A stretch of 64,000 bases of DNA from Ascidiaceihabitans donghaensis (GTDB lineage: Bacteria; Pseudomonadota; Alphaproteobacteria; Rhodobacterales; Rhodobacteraceae): contig NZ_OMOR01000001.1 of NCBI RefSeq assembly GCF_900302465.1, positions 558,001 to 622,000 on the forward strand, written 5' to 3'. Of this stretch, positions 52,768-61,550 are shown piece by piece; the stretch's first letter is position 1; each line of letters opens with the position of its first letter. The position numbers and the translations under genes are program-made. The notes beneath the pieces are model-generated. The model searched no databases, was not told the DNA's origin, and was given only the letters and a program-made list of their open reading frames with translations.

Positions 52768-52880
52768 GTGGTTTTCACCACCTTTCTAGTTTGAAGTTGC
52801 AAGGATTTGCAGGAAGTTGGCCAATAGCAAACCAGACCTATATTGTCTAGTATGTAGCTTGGATTGCGCAGGAGAGTCCT

Positions 52881-53579
52881 ATGACCACCCCCTATGAGAC
52901 CACAAAATCGCAGCTTTTGGATGCCGCATTGATGCATGTCGCCTTTGATGGCTGGTCTGAAGCCACATTTCAGGCGGCGGTGCGGGATGCAGATGTCGAA
53001 TCGGCGATGGCGCGGGCGGTGTGTCCGCGAGGGGCCGTCGACTTGGCGATTGCTTATCACAACCGCGGCGATGCGGTGATGGTTGAGCGGTTAAAAACAG
53101 AAGACCTAAGCGACATGAAGTTTCGCGACAAGATTGCAGCCGGTGTTCGTTTTCGGATTGAAGCTGTCACCGACAAAGAGGCGGTGCGGCGCGGCACCAC
53201 TTTGTTTGCTTTGCCCACACATGCGGCGGATGGTGCGAAGCTGGTGTGGGGCACTGCGGATCATATCTGGACGACGCTTGGCGATACGTCGGACGACGTG
53301 AACTGGTACACAAAACGTGCCACATTAAGCGGTGTTTACAGCGCAACGGTTCTGTATTGGTTGGGTGACAACAGTCCCGACAACGCAGCCACATGGGACT
53401 TTTTGGATCGACGCATTGATGATGTGATGCAGATCGAAAAGATGAAAGCCCATGTGCGCGACAGCCCAACCCTTAGCAAGTTGTTGGCTGGCCCCAATTG
53501 GCTTCTAAGCCATATCAAAGCGCCGACGCGGATGCCAAATATTGATTTGCCCGGCAGTTGGACCAGCCCGCGTGACTAA
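52881..53579 (+). CDS. COQ9 family protein
   Basis: 232-aa soluble protein of the COQ9 family, which in eukaryotes assists ubiquinone synthesis by binding isoprenoid lipids and the COQ7 hydroxylase. Family segments: LLDAALMHVAFDGWSEATFQAAVRDADVE, RGAVDLAIAYHNRGDAVM, MKFRDKIAAGVRFRIEA and TVLYWLGDNSPDNAATWDFLDRRI. Divergent from rpsU. Common in alphaproteobacteria. Confidence 0.9.
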   Translation: MTTPYETTKSQLLDAALMHVAFDGWSEATFQAAVRDADVESAMARAVCPRGAVDLAIAYHNRGDAVMVERLKTEDLSDMKFRDKIAAGVRFRIEAVTDKEAVRRGTTLFALPTHAADGAKLVWGTADHIWTTLGDTSDDVNWYTKRATLSGVYSATVLYWLGDNSPDNAATWDFLDRRIDDVMQIEKMKAHVRDSPTLSKLLAGPNWLLSHIKAPTRMPNIDLPGSWTSPRD

Positions 53580-53923
53580 CTGCGTAGGGTGATCAACGTG
53601 ATCCCCAACACCACAACGACAAACATGTTTGCTTGCGCCACGGCGTGGCCTGGCCCGACAACCACGACCGTGGCCAGTTTGTAGACGATTTGTAGTACAA
53701 ACAACACAATGGCGATCTGGACTGCGGCGGGGCGTTGATCCATGGCGATCAGGGCAAGGGCATAGGCACTTGCGGCGCCGATGGTTCCATACAGACAGGC
53801 CAGTATACGACGGGCATCGCTGTCCGGACCGTAGGCTGCGTCCATGCCGGCATTGTTGGTGAGCAATGCGTAGGTCAGTGGGAAAACGATAAGGCAGTTT
53901 AACGTTAGGGCGAGGACGAGCAT
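53576..53923 (-). CDS. Small four-helix membrane protein
   Basis: 115-aa membrane protein from the ATG at 53923. About four hydrophobic helices: MLVLALTLNCLIVFPLTYALL, a middle pair (ILACLYGTIGAASAYALALIA, VQIAIVLFVLQIVYKLATVVVV) and the end NMFVVVVLGITLITL. No domain recognised. It converges on the COQ9 gene (stops overlap by 4 bp) and is divergent from the quinone oxidoreductase gene. Confidence 0.75.
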   Translation of the reverse strand: MLVLALTLNCLIVFPLTYALLTNNAGMDAAYGPDSDARRILACLYGTIGAASAYALALIAMDQRPAAVQIAIVLFVLQIVYKLATVVVVGPGHAVAQANMFVVVVLGITLITLRS

Positions 53924-53992
53924 GGATGCTCCTTTGCGGCTTTGCCGTGGCAGATGCACCTGATACGCAGGGGGAAAGCGAAAGGATCACCC

Positions 53993-54982
53993 ATGACCAC
54001 CACAATGCGTGCGATAGAAATTACGAAACCTGGCGGACCAGAGGTCTTGCAGGAAACGACGCGGCCTATGCCTGTCGCAGACCATGGCCAAGTTGTTTTG
54101 AAAGTGGCGTATGCTGGGGTGAACCGCCCGGACGCTTTGCAACGCGCTGGCATGTATGCTCCGCCTCCGACGGCCAGCGACTTGCCCGGTCTGGAAGCAT
54201 CCGGTGAAGTGGTCAGCGTAGGCGACGGTGTGAGTGGGCTGGCTGTGGGCGACAAGGTTTGCGCCCTGCTGCCGGGCGGAGGGTACGCGGAATATGTGGC
54301 GACCCCTGCGGCGCATTGTTTGCCTGTGCCTGCGGGCCTGTCGTTAAAAGAAGCAGCGTGCCTGCCCGAGACGTTCTTTACGGTATGGTCCAACGTCTTC
54401 ACGCGGGGTGGATTAAAAGCAGGTGAGCGGTTTTTGATTCACGGTGGATCCAGCGGGATCGGTACGACAGCCATCCAATTGGCGCACGCCTTTGGCGCAC
54501 GGGTGTTTGTGACAGCGGGCTCCGACGAAAAATGCGCAGCCTGTGTGGCGCTTGGGGCCGAGCGGGCAATCAACTACCGCGACGAAGACTTCGTGGCCGT
54601 CATGAAGGCTGAAGGTGGCGCCAATCTGATCCTTGATATGGTTGGTGGGGATTACATTCCGCGCAACGTAGCCACTTTGGCCGAAGACGGGCGTCTGGTG
54701 CAGATTGCATTCTTGCAAGGGCCAAAGGTGGAACTGAACTTTGCGCTGATGATGATGAAGCGATTGACGATCACAGGCAGCACCCTGCGTCCGCAAAGCG
54801 ACCTTGCGAAAGCGCGTATTGCCCAGGATCTGGCAGAGGCTGTGTGGCCCCTGATCGAGGCCGGCAAAGTGAAGCCCGTGATGGACGAGACATTTGATTT
54901 TGCAGATGCCGCGAAGGCACATGCGCGCATGGAAAGCTCCGCGCATATTGGGAAAATTGTTCTAAGCGTTGCTGGCGGCTGA
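53993..54982 (+). CDS. NAD(P)H:quinone oxidoreductase, zinc-independent MDR family (PIG3-like)
   Basis: Medium-chain dehydrogenase/reductase of 329 aa that reduces quinones with NAD(P)H. Start ATG at 53993 after AAAGGATCACCC. Motifs: RAIEITKPGGPEVLQETTRP, LKVAYAGVNRPDALQRAGMY, the GDKVCALLPGGGYAEYVATP stretch, nucleotide-binding HGGSSGIGTTAIQLAHAFGA near residue 147, and ANLILDMVGGDYIPRNVATL. No zinc ligands at the usual positions, so QOR/PIG3-type. Followed by a terminator at 55022-55055. Confidence 0.9.
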   Translation: MTTTMRAIEITKPGGPEVLQETTRPMPVADHGQVVLKVAYAGVNRPDALQRAGMYAPPPTASDLPGLEASGEVVSVGDGVSGLAVGDKVCALLPGGGYAEYVATPAAHCLPVPAGLSLKEAACLPETFFTVWSNVFTRGGLKAGERFLIHGGSSGIGTTAIQLAHAFGARVFVTAGSDEKCAACVALGAERAINYRDEDFVAVMKAEGGANLILDMVGGDYIPRNVATLAEDGRLVQIAFLQGPKVELNFALMMMKRLTITGSTLRPQSDLAKARIAQDLAEAVWPLIEAGKVKPVMDETFDFADAAKAHARMESSAHIGKIVLSVAGG

Positions 54983-55017
54983 AACGTCCAGACAATTTGG
55001 TACTTTGAAACACCGTA

Positions 55018-55056
55018 GCCCGTCTTAAGCGTCAAACCTTAGGGCGGGTGTTTTTC
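55018..55056 (+). terminator. Terminator after the quinone oxidoreductase gene
   Basis: CCCGTCTTAAG and CTTAGGGCGGG pair over 11 bp with two G-T pairs around the loop CGTCAAAC, followed by TGTTTTTCTTTG. Confidence 0.75.
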
Positions 55057-55144
55057 TTTGTTGCTTGTTCACCCAAGGAAAAGCGCAATGCATGTCCGGG
55101 GTCCGGCGTAAACTTGCGCCTTTGAAAATTACCCTTGCGAATCA

Positions 55145-55171
55145 TGTCCCATATGAGACATATGTGTCTCA
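55145..55171. promoter_or_regulatory. Palindromic operator overlapping the TetR gene start
   Basis: Three half-sites in a row: TGTCCCA (55145-55151), TGAGACA (55154-55160) and TGTCTCA (55165-55171). The last two form a perfect 7-4-7 palindrome and the first two a 7-2-7 near-palindrome with one mismatch. Its last base is the A of the likely ATG of the TetR-family gene, so bound repressor would block its own transcription or translation. Confidence 0.65.
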
Positions 55172-55719
55172 TGAAGGCACTTAAACTCACAACCGAACAA
55201 GCAATCATCGAAGCCGGTTTTGCCGTGTTCAGCGCAAATGCCGGGGCATCGATGGCCGACGTTGCCAAGCATGCCGGTGTCGGGCGGGCGACATTGCACC
55301 GGCATCATCCATCCCGTGATGCGCTTCTGAACACGCTTGCCAAAACAGCATTGACCGAACTTGATGCTGTTGTTGTGCAGGCCACCGAAAACGCCACAAG
55401 CTACATGCAAGGCTTGGAATGGGCGCTGGGTGCAATCCTGCCTTTGGCCAACCGACAGTTGTTTCTTGCAACTGCAATTTTTGAAGCAGACGCTGCATTG
55501 CAAGAAGCATACGCAGCTGAAGATGCAAGCCTGCTCAACGACATCGACAAGGCCAAAGCGGAAGGTGGGTTTGACCCCAATCTTCCAACCGCCTGGATTG
55601 CCGAAGCCTACACACATTTAATCTATGCCGCCTGGAAGCTGGTTCAGGATGGCGCCGCAACCCCAAATCAAGCAGCCGCTTTTGCGTGGCGCACACTTTT
55701 GAAAGGCAATGGCCCATGA
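55171..55719 (+). CDS. TetR/AcrR-family repressor
   Basis: 182-aa regulator from the ATG at 55171 (MKALKLTTEQAIIEAG), chosen because the family usually starts about this far before the helix-turn-helix; other in-frame ATGs at 55144, 55153 and 55162 lie in the operator and lack a ribosome binding site. The N-terminal three-helix DNA-binding domain (FSANAGASMADVAKHAGVGRATLHRHHPSRDALLNTL) is followed by a variable ligand domain. Its stop overlaps the start of the desaturase gene (ATGA), so it likely controls that gene. The DNA site at 55145-55171 is the likely self-operator. Confidence 0.85.
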   Translation: MKALKLTTEQAIIEAGFAVFSANAGASMADVAKHAGVGRATLHRHHPSRDALLNTLAKTALTELDAVVVQATENATSYMQGLEWALGAILPLANRQLFLATAIFEADAALQEAYAAEDASLLNDIDKAKAEGGFDPNLPTAWIAEAYTHLIYAAWKLVQDGAATPNQAAAFAWRTLLKGNGP

Positions 55720-56582
55720 CATCCGAGACATTGGCACAACTCTCGACCCAGATTGATAACGTATTCTTTGTGCTTGGCGCATTGATCCTGTTGATCGAAA
55801 TCGCTGAGACGCTGTTTAAAGGGTCCCACAAAGGCAGAACTTTTGCTGAGATGTTGGTGAGCGCATCAACACAGATCCCGTCCATTCTGGTGGAGGTGAC
55901 CATTCTAACCGCGGGCTACGGGGCCTTCTTTGTGCTGTCCGACGCGTTTGTGCCTTGGGTTATGCCCATCACGTGGTGGAGCGTCGCGTTGGTCGTACTT
56001 GCAGCAGATATCGTATACTACTGGGAACACCGCATCGCCCATCAGGTGCGCTTGCTGTGGACGCAGCACGCGGTTCATCACTCTTCGCGCGATTACAACA
56101 TCATCACCGGTATTCGTTTTGGTCCCTTGGAAGGGCTGTGGTCATTGATTGCGCATTTGCCGTTGGTTTTTGTCGGCTTCCCACCGCAACTGATTTTCTT
56201 CGGACTTGTGGTTGTGCTGGCGTATCAGACTTGGATTCACACAGAAACCATCGGCAGGTTAGGCCCGCTGGATCGTATCTTTAACACACCCTCAAACCAC
56301 CGTGTGCATCACGGATCAGATGATAAATATCTGGATCGCAACTACGGTGGTATTTTGATCGTGTGGGACCGTTTGTGGGGGACATTCCAAGCGGAAGAGG
56401 AAACACCGCGCTATGGGTTAAAACGCGATTTCGATAGCCGCAATCCTTTGCGGGTGTGGTTTTCAGAGCTTCCGGGCCTGATGCGTGATGTCAAATCGGC
56501 CCAAACATGGGGGGACGTCTGGGGGTATTTGGTGAAAGCGCCAGGCTGGAAGCCGGGTCATTCACCGGACCGGAGTGAATAA
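55716..56582 (+). CDS. Sterol desaturase/fatty acid hydroxylase-family protein
   Basis: Di-iron membrane oxygenase of 288 aa. About four membrane helices (e.g. residues 10-28, VFFVLGALILLIEIAETLF) and the histidine clusters of the family: YYWEHRIAHQVRLLWTQHAVHHSSRDYN and later HTETIGRLG, NTPSNHRVHHGSDDKYLDRNYGG. It may hydroxylate or desaturate a lipid or sterol-like compound. ATG at 55716 overlaps the TetR-gene stop; 3' end overlaps the convergent RNase T2 gene by 21 bp. Substrate unknown. Confidence 0.9.
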   Translation: MTSETLAQLSTQIDNVFFVLGALILLIEIAETLFKGSHKGRTFAEMLVSASTQIPSILVEVTILTAGYGAFFVLSDAFVPWVMPITWWSVALVVLAADIVYYWEHRIAHQVRLLWTQHAVHHSSRDYNIITGIRFGPLEGLWSLIAHLPLVFVGFPPQLIFFGLVVVLAYQTWIHTETIGRLGPLDRIFNTPSNHRVHHGSDDKYLDRNYGGILIVWDRLWGTFQAEEETPRYGLKRDFDSRNPLRVWFSELPGLMRDVKSAQTWGDVWGYLVKAPGWKPGHSPDRSE

Positions 56583-57203
56583 CGCATCTTTCATTTTGCA
56601 ATCACGCACCACATCTTGGCCGCAAGGCACAGGTTTCAAATCCCGACTTAGGCAAATGCGCGCTTCCTGAATATGTGATTGTTTGCAGGTGATGGTCACG
56701 CCGTCCGGTTCCAGCGTGGGGTTCGCTTTCAAGAACGCGTCTTCGACAACAGAGGCTGGCAGTTTCACGTCTTTGGTCAGCTTGCGGAACACCTCCGGAC
56801 GGGTCACGGTCGCGTAAGCTTCGCGGGAAAGGGCATAATACTGTGCGGCACTTAGACCTGTGCAGGTGCCGTGCTTTTTCCACTGATGCCAAGCCAAGCC
56901 GCCGGTGCCCATAATGTCTGCCATGGCGTTTGTCATGCCGCGTGACGGGGGGCGTTCCGCTGTGCGGCAGTAAGACGGGAAACCGCGGTGGAATTGCGGC
57001 CACAGCCCATGCAGGATCCACCCATGATCGTGGCGTGCTTCGCATTGTGGCGAATTTCGGGAATCGCCTTCAAGGGCGCACCAGTTGGGCGACCAGCTTA
57101 GCGCCATGACATAGTAATCAAACTGCCCCGCTTTTTCGCCCTCTGATAGCGCAGGCAGTGTCGCCGTCATCCAGATCAGAAACGCTGTCAGATACCTGTG
57201 CAT
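56562..57203 (-). CDS. Ribonuclease T2 family protein
   Basis: Exported endoribonuclease of 213 aa with an N-terminal signal peptide (about residues 1-20). The T2 conserved sites are present: CAS-1 WILHGLWPQ with His65, and CAS-2 WHQWKKHGTC with His106, Lys110 and His111. At the position of the usual catalytic-support glutamate in CAS-2 there is Gln107. It likely acts in the periplasm on RNA for nucleotide scavenging. Convergent with the desaturase gene. Confidence 0.9.
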   Translation of the reverse strand: MHRYLTAFLIWMTATLPALSEGEKAGQFDYYVMALSWSPNWCALEGDSRNSPQCEARHDHGWILHGLWPQFHRGFPSYCRTAERPPSRGMTNAMADIMGTGGLAWHQWKKHGTCTGLSAAQYYALSREAYATVTRPEVFRKLTKDVKLPASVVEDAFLKANPTLEPDGVTITCKQSHIQEARICLSRDLKPVPCGQDVVRDCKMKDALFTPVR

Positions 57204-57342
57204 ATGGGTCTTTCCTTATTGCTTGGTCCCGACTATATACGCTTCAAGTTCCCCTACAATGGAAACCGCCTTGACCGCCAAGGCAGCCTATTTCAGGCAA
57301 CGGGGAAGATTTGGTTGACGATATGCGTAAGGAGCATGTGAC

Positions 57343-58098
57343 ATGGCAAAACCGATTATGGCGAAAGCCACGGCTGTTTGGTTGGTAGACAACACAACAA
57401 TCAGCTTCAAACAGATTGCAGACTTTGTTGGCATGCATGAACTTGAAGTGCAGGGCATTGCAGACGGTGACGTCGCTGCGGGTGTCAAAGGTTTTGATCC
57501 GGTGACGAACAACCAGTTGACCCAAGACGAAATCGACGCCGCGCAAAACAGCCCGCTGCACAAACTTGCGTTGAAATTCAACGCTGCAGCGCAAGGTGAA
57601 GAAAAACGTCGCGGCCCGCGTTATACGCCACTGTCCAAACGTCAGGATCGTCCGGCGTCCATCCTGTGGCTGGTCAAGTTCCACCCCGAATTGACAGATG
57701 GCCAGGTCAGCAAGCTGGTTGGTACAACCAAGCCGACGATCCAAGCCATCCGGGAACGCACGCATTGGAACATCGCCAATATTCAACCTATTGACCCGGT
57801 CGCATTGGGTCTATGCAAGCAATCTGAATTGGACGCCGCGGTCCAGAAAGCCGCTGCCAAGAAAGCCGCTGCGGGCGAAGTCATGACAGACGATGAGCGT
57901 CGCAAGTTGGTGAGCACTGAGCAATCTCTGGGCATGGACGCGGAACCCAAAATCCCGACTGCTATCGAAGGTCTTGAGACGTTCTCGCTATCGGACGACA
58001 CATCCGATGATGAAGATGACAACACATCCGGTTTGGTTGATGCTGACAGCTTCTTCAACCTGCCGTCAGGTGGCGGCGACGAAGACGAACAGCCCTAA
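57343..58098 (+). CDS. Cell-cycle regulator TrcR (DUF1013)
   Basis: 251-aa protein of the DUF1013 family, named TrcR in alphaproteobacteria, a transcriptional regulator. Family segments: KPIMAKATAVWLVDNTTISFKQIADFVGMHELEVQGIADGD and RPASILWLVKFHPELTDGQVSKLVGTTKPTIQAIRERTHWN (helix-turn-helix-like), and an acidic tail (DDTSDDEDDNTSG) of about 40 residues. Its regulatory targets are not visible here. Single gene with a good AAGGAGCATGTGAC start region. Confidence 0.9.
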   Translation: MAKPIMAKATAVWLVDNTTISFKQIADFVGMHELEVQGIADGDVAAGVKGFDPVTNNQLTQDEIDAAQNSPLHKLALKFNAAAQGEEKRRGPRYTPLSKRQDRPASILWLVKFHPELTDGQVSKLVGTTKPTIQAIRERTHWNIANIQPIDPVALGLCKQSELDAAVQKAAAKKAAAGEVMTDDERRKLVSTEQSLGMDAEPKIPTAIEGLETFSLSDDTSDDEDDNTSGLVDADSFFNLPSGGGDEDEQP

Positions 58099-58119
58099 TC
58101 TGTTATTGGGACACGAAAC

Positions 58120-59859
58120 CTAGATTTTTGCAGGGTTTGGCTTGGGGGCGTTTAGCCCTATGCGTTCAAGCTCTGCAAAAAGATCTGCCCTTTTTAGTGG
58201 CTTAGGTAAAAAACCATCCATCCCCATGCGGCAATAGTTGCGCCGCGCGTCGTCAAGCGTATTGGCCGTAAGCGCAATGACCTTGGGGCGCAGAACATCC
58301 TTGGGCAGGTTTTGCATTTTGTCAAAAACCACTGTTCCGTCCATGTCCGGCATTTTGATGTCCAGCAACAAGACGTCCTGATCCGAAGCTTTCATCGCCT
58401 CAAGCGCCGCGGTTCCGCCCGAAACAATTGTCACCTCAGCCTGTGTGGAATTAAGAAATTTCTCTACGATGTACCTGTTTGCGGGGGTGTCGTCAGCGGC
58501 CAGAATGCGCCAACCCGTCAGGTCAGGTGTCTTGTTGTCTTGCACAGCTTGGGATGATGCGGCGGGCGCTACACGTGTACATGGTAGGGTCAAAACAAAT
58601 TCTGATCCTTTACCGATTGTGCTACGAACTTTCAGTGTTCCACCCATTGCCGTTACCAAACCATGTGAAATGGACAGACCCAATCCTGTCCCCATAGCTG
58701 CGCGGGCATGTTCGTCGTCGACTTGACTGAAATCGCGAAACAATTGCCCCATTTCGTCGTCGGTCATGCCCCGCCCGCTGTCGGCCACGATAACTTCCAG
58801 AATGGGCAGGCCCCTGTTGTTTGGCATCAATGTCGTTTTGACCACCACGCTGCCTTGGTCGGTGAACTTGATGGCGTTTGAAACCAGATTGGACAATATC
58901 TGTCCGATCCGTAACCGATCCATTGAAATGGTCAAAGCTTCATCGTCGGGGCGAAATTCGCAGCGCAATTCCAAATGCTTTTGTTGGGCGTTGGCCTGAA
59001 ACAACGCGACAGTGTGCCTTACAACATTGCGTAAATCCACCGGGGCATAGATCAGTTGCATTTGCCCGGCTTCAATTTTCGCTTGATCCAGAATGTCATC
59101 CAGAATGGATTTTAGGCTTTCGCTTGTGTCAATCAGGATGTTTGCCTGATGTAAGTCATCTTGGGTTTTGGCCTGACTGCGTTGAAGTTCTGCAATCCCC
59201 ATAATTCCATTAAGAGGCGTTCGAATTTCGTGGCTGATGGCTGTCATAAAACGCGTTTTGGCTTTTGCGGCTTCCGTGGCTTCGTGCTGGGCTTTGTTTT
59301 TGGCCCGCATAACGGATCTGGCTTTGTAAATAACCATGATGGAATGCAAGCTTAGGATAAGTAGCCCGGCCAGTCCTGCCCATTGGTGTTCGGTGCTTTT
59401 GGTGAAATGCATTGTGATGGCGGATGCAATACACACGGGAACTATGAGGCACCCGTAGCTTAGGGCGATACTGCCGACGCCGACCAAAAGAGGCTGGGTC
59501 ATGCAGCCAACGATAACCATAAAGCCCATCATGACAGCGGTCGGCGATGAGTGCGTGACCAAGAACAAGGCGAGGCTGCAAAATGAGAATGCGGACAAGA
59601 TATTGAGGGACGCCCAAACCCCATAAAGTTTTAATGAAAAATGTGCTTTGCTGATCCGAACACAGGCAATTTCGGCAACCTCTGCCACAATGATGGCAAT
59701 GGCGACCACTGCAATGACTTGCCACTTTAAAAAGTAGCTGGAAAGCGCAAAGGTCGCGATAATTGCAGATGTACGGGCAATAAAATCAGCCTGAATGGCT
59801 GCAGCACCCGCTGCCATATCCTGTTCCAGCATTTCTGTTAATCGGGTCAAGGTCATCAT
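58120..59859 (-). CDS. Hybrid sensor histidine kinase/response regulator
   Basis: 579-aa two-component hybrid. An N-terminal membrane domain (residues about 35-180, several helices), a dimerisation domain with the phospho-accepting His210 (TAISHEIRTPLNGIMGIAEL), a HATPase domain with NLVSNAIKFTDQGSVVV, DSGRGMTDDEMGQLF and GTGLGLSISHGLVTAMGG, and a C-terminal receiver with ADDTPANRYIVEKFLN and DVLLLDIKMPDMDG (phospho-aspartate). Signal and cognate partner unknown. It is a single gene convergent with trcR. Confidence 0.94.
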   Translation of the reverse strand: MMTLTRLTEMLEQDMAAGAAAIQADFIARTSAIIATFALSSYFLKWQVIAVVAIAIIVAEVAEIACVRISKAHFSLKLYGVWASLNILSAFSFCSLALFLVTHSSPTAVMMGFMVIVGCMTQPLLVGVGSIALSYGCLIVPVCIASAITMHFTKSTEHQWAGLAGLLILSLHSIMVIYKARSVMRAKNKAQHEATEAAKAKTRFMTAISHEIRTPLNGIMGIAELQRSQAKTQDDLHQANILIDTSESLKSILDDILDQAKIEAGQMQLIYAPVDLRNVVRHTVALFQANAQQKHLELRCEFRPDDEALTISMDRLRIGQILSNLVSNAIKFTDQGSVVVKTTLMPNNRGLPILEVIVADSGRGMTDDEMGQLFRDFSQVDDEHARAAMGTGLGLSISHGLVTAMGGTLKVRSTIGKGSEFVLTLPCTRVAPAASSQAVQDNKTPDLTGWRILAADDTPANRYIVEKFLNSTQAEVTIVSGGTAALEAMKASDQDVLLLDIKMPDMDGTVVFDKMQNLPKDVLRPKVIALTANTLDDARRNYCRMGMDGFLPKPLKRADLFAELERIGLNAPKPNPAKI

Positions 59860-59907
59860 GTGACCGAACTACAGCCGACTTCTTAAAAGGAGGTTATGGC
59901 CGGTAGA

Positions 59908-60501
59908 CTAAAGTGACTTCCGCGCACGCATCGCTGCCGATATCGTGCCGTCATCGAGGTAATCCAGCTCACCGCCAATGGGCACACCTTGGGCCAAAGA
60001 CGTCAACTGAACCTGCCCCTCCAATTGGTCAGCAATATAATGGGCTGTTGTTTGACCGTCGATGGTCGCGTTCAGGGCCAAAATGACTTCGGAAATGCCT
60101 TCGGCTTGCACCCTATTCATTAATTTCGGGATGCGCAGTTCGCTGGGCCCCACTGCGTCCAGGGCTGACAACGTGCCACCCAAAACGTGATATCGGCCTT
60201 TGAACACGCCGGATCGTTCCATGGCCCACAGGTCTGCCACGTCTTCCACCACGCAAAGTTCACCGTTTGCACGCTTTTCTGACGTACATAAATCACACAC
60301 ATCCAATGTGCCAACATTGCCGCAGTTCAGACATTCTCGTGCTGTGGCTGCGACGGTTTGCATCACATCGGCCAAGGGGGTCAGCAACAAGGCACGTTTG
60401 CGGATCAAGTGTAGGACGGCGCGGCGTGCGGACCTTGGACCAAGGCCCGGCAATTTCGCCATCAATTCGATCAAGGCGTCAATGTCTTTGGTGCTGCTCA
60501 C
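59908..60501 (-). CDS. recR: Recombination protein RecR
   Basis: DNA-repair clamp of the RecFOR pathway, 197 aa. [18 protein letters not shown] (helix-hairpin-helix), zinc finger [16 protein letters not shown], Toprim domain with [28 protein letters not shown] and the C-terminal [14 protein letters not shown]. Starts with GTG at 60501, which overlaps the TGA stop of the upstream TraB/GumN gene (GTGA), so translation is coupled. Last gene of the dnaX-ybaB-recR operon. Confidence 0.96.
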   Translation of the reverse strand: MSSTKDIDALIELMAKLPGLGPRSARRAVLHLIRKRALLLTPLADVMQTVAATARECLNCGNVGTLDVCDLCTSEKRANGELCVVEDVADLWAMERSGVFKGRYHVLGGTLSALDAVGPSELRIPKLMNRVQAEGISEVILALNATIDGQTTAHYIADQLEGQVQLTSLAQGVPIGGELDYLDDGTISAAMRARKSL

Positions 60502-61550
60502 TGTGCAACCTCATTGGGGGTCGGGATACGGTCCACAGTGAAACCAGCTGCCCTGAGGCCTTCAACCATGCCTGTCTTGGCGGGCAGATGCCAAGACCCA
60601 ATCGCGATGAAAACGCCCCCATGTTTCAGTTCAGGCAAGGCGGCTTCCAAAAATTGACGATTGCGTTCCACCAGAAGATACGCGTCAACACGATCTATAA
60701 GAGACGCGCCTGCGTTGTGTCCAAAAAACGCCTGTGCGGCGTTGCGTTCCCACATCATGGCAGCGCCGTTGCGGCCTTGAAGGTATAAAGCATAGCTTGT
60801 GGCGCGGGCGGTGTCCGGGGCAGCAGGATTTAGTGTCGCGCCGTATAAGTTGATTAAATCAAATGCCAATCCGCGGTTTTCCGTTTTGTTCAGATGTTCA
60901 AGAAATGCGTCTTGGGTCTCCAACCCCAAAATTTTCGCCCCCGCAATTGCACCCAAAGTTTGGATCAGGCTGTCTTGGGTGGGATACGTGCCTGTCGCAA
61001 AATCGGAACAGGGATCGTTCAGCATGATTTCTGCTAGACCGGTGGGTGTGATCCATTCCACAGCATCCGCCCCCCAGCCGATCCCGTCTAGACGCGCTTT
61101 TAACCATGCCAGGATACGCAGATCAATTTCCGTGTAGACCTCGGATGCTTCTTCGCCCGGCTCGCGCAGAATGTCCAAGCCAGACTGGACCTGTTCCATT
61201 TTCGTGCGTGAACGGAAGACGAAATCGGTTTCCAACGCAACAACGCGCGCAGCGGCTATGGCATCGCGCACAGATTGTGGCAAATCCAGCAGCTTGGGAT
61301 CGTTGGAATGGTTGGTGCCCCAAAGATGGGAAACCTTACCGTCGGCAGAGGTTATTTTCCAGAAATTACCAACGCCATTGGGCAAGGCCGCGCCATCACT
61401 GATCAGCGCGTCCAAGCTGGCGGGCGCTACGGCCGCATCATGCAGGGCCACGGTGTCTACCTGACAGGCCTCGTATGTGAACCAATCCTGAGCCGACACC
61501 GAAAAGGCCAGCGCCGACAGCAGCGCCCCTGCTATGGCCGCGCGGATCAG
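60498..61550 (-). CDS. TraB/GumN-family protein, likely non-canonical start
   Basis: Secreted or envelope protein of 350 aa. Family hallmarks are the two GxxH motifs, [12 protein letters not shown] near residue 75 and [24 protein letters not shown] near the end, with ALETD between. A GTG at 61499 opens the recognisable part, but upstream of it the frame encodes a signal peptide ([19 protein letters not shown], AxA cleavage), and the first possible start is CTG at 61550, which overlaps the TGA stop of ybaB by 4 bp, just like the other genes in this operon. I therefore extend the gene to CTG. ATT at 61553 is an alternative. Function unknown; perhaps a protease-like fold. Confidence 0.78.
   Translation of the reverse strand: MIRAAIAGALLSALAFSVSAQDWFTYEACQVDTVALHDAAVAPASLDALISDGAALPNGVGNFWKITSADGKVSHLWGTNHSNDPKLLDLPQSVRDAIAAARVVALETDFVFRSRTKMEQVQSGLDILREPGEEASEVYTEIDLRILAWLKARLDGIGWGADAVEWITPTGLAEIMLNDPCSDFATGTYPTQDSLIQTLGAIAGAKILGLETQDAFLEHLNKTENRGLAFDLINLYGATLNPAAPDTARATSYALYLQGRNGAAMMWERNAAQAFFGHNAGASLIDRVDAYLLVERNRQFLEAALPELKHGGVFIAIGSWHLPAKTGMVEGLRAAGFTVDRIPTPNEVAQ

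Noticed and set aside
55032-55268. 78-aa minus-strand open frame upstream of the TetR gene
   Set aside because: Runs antisense through the operator and the TetR gene start and covers the terminator; no family resemblance.
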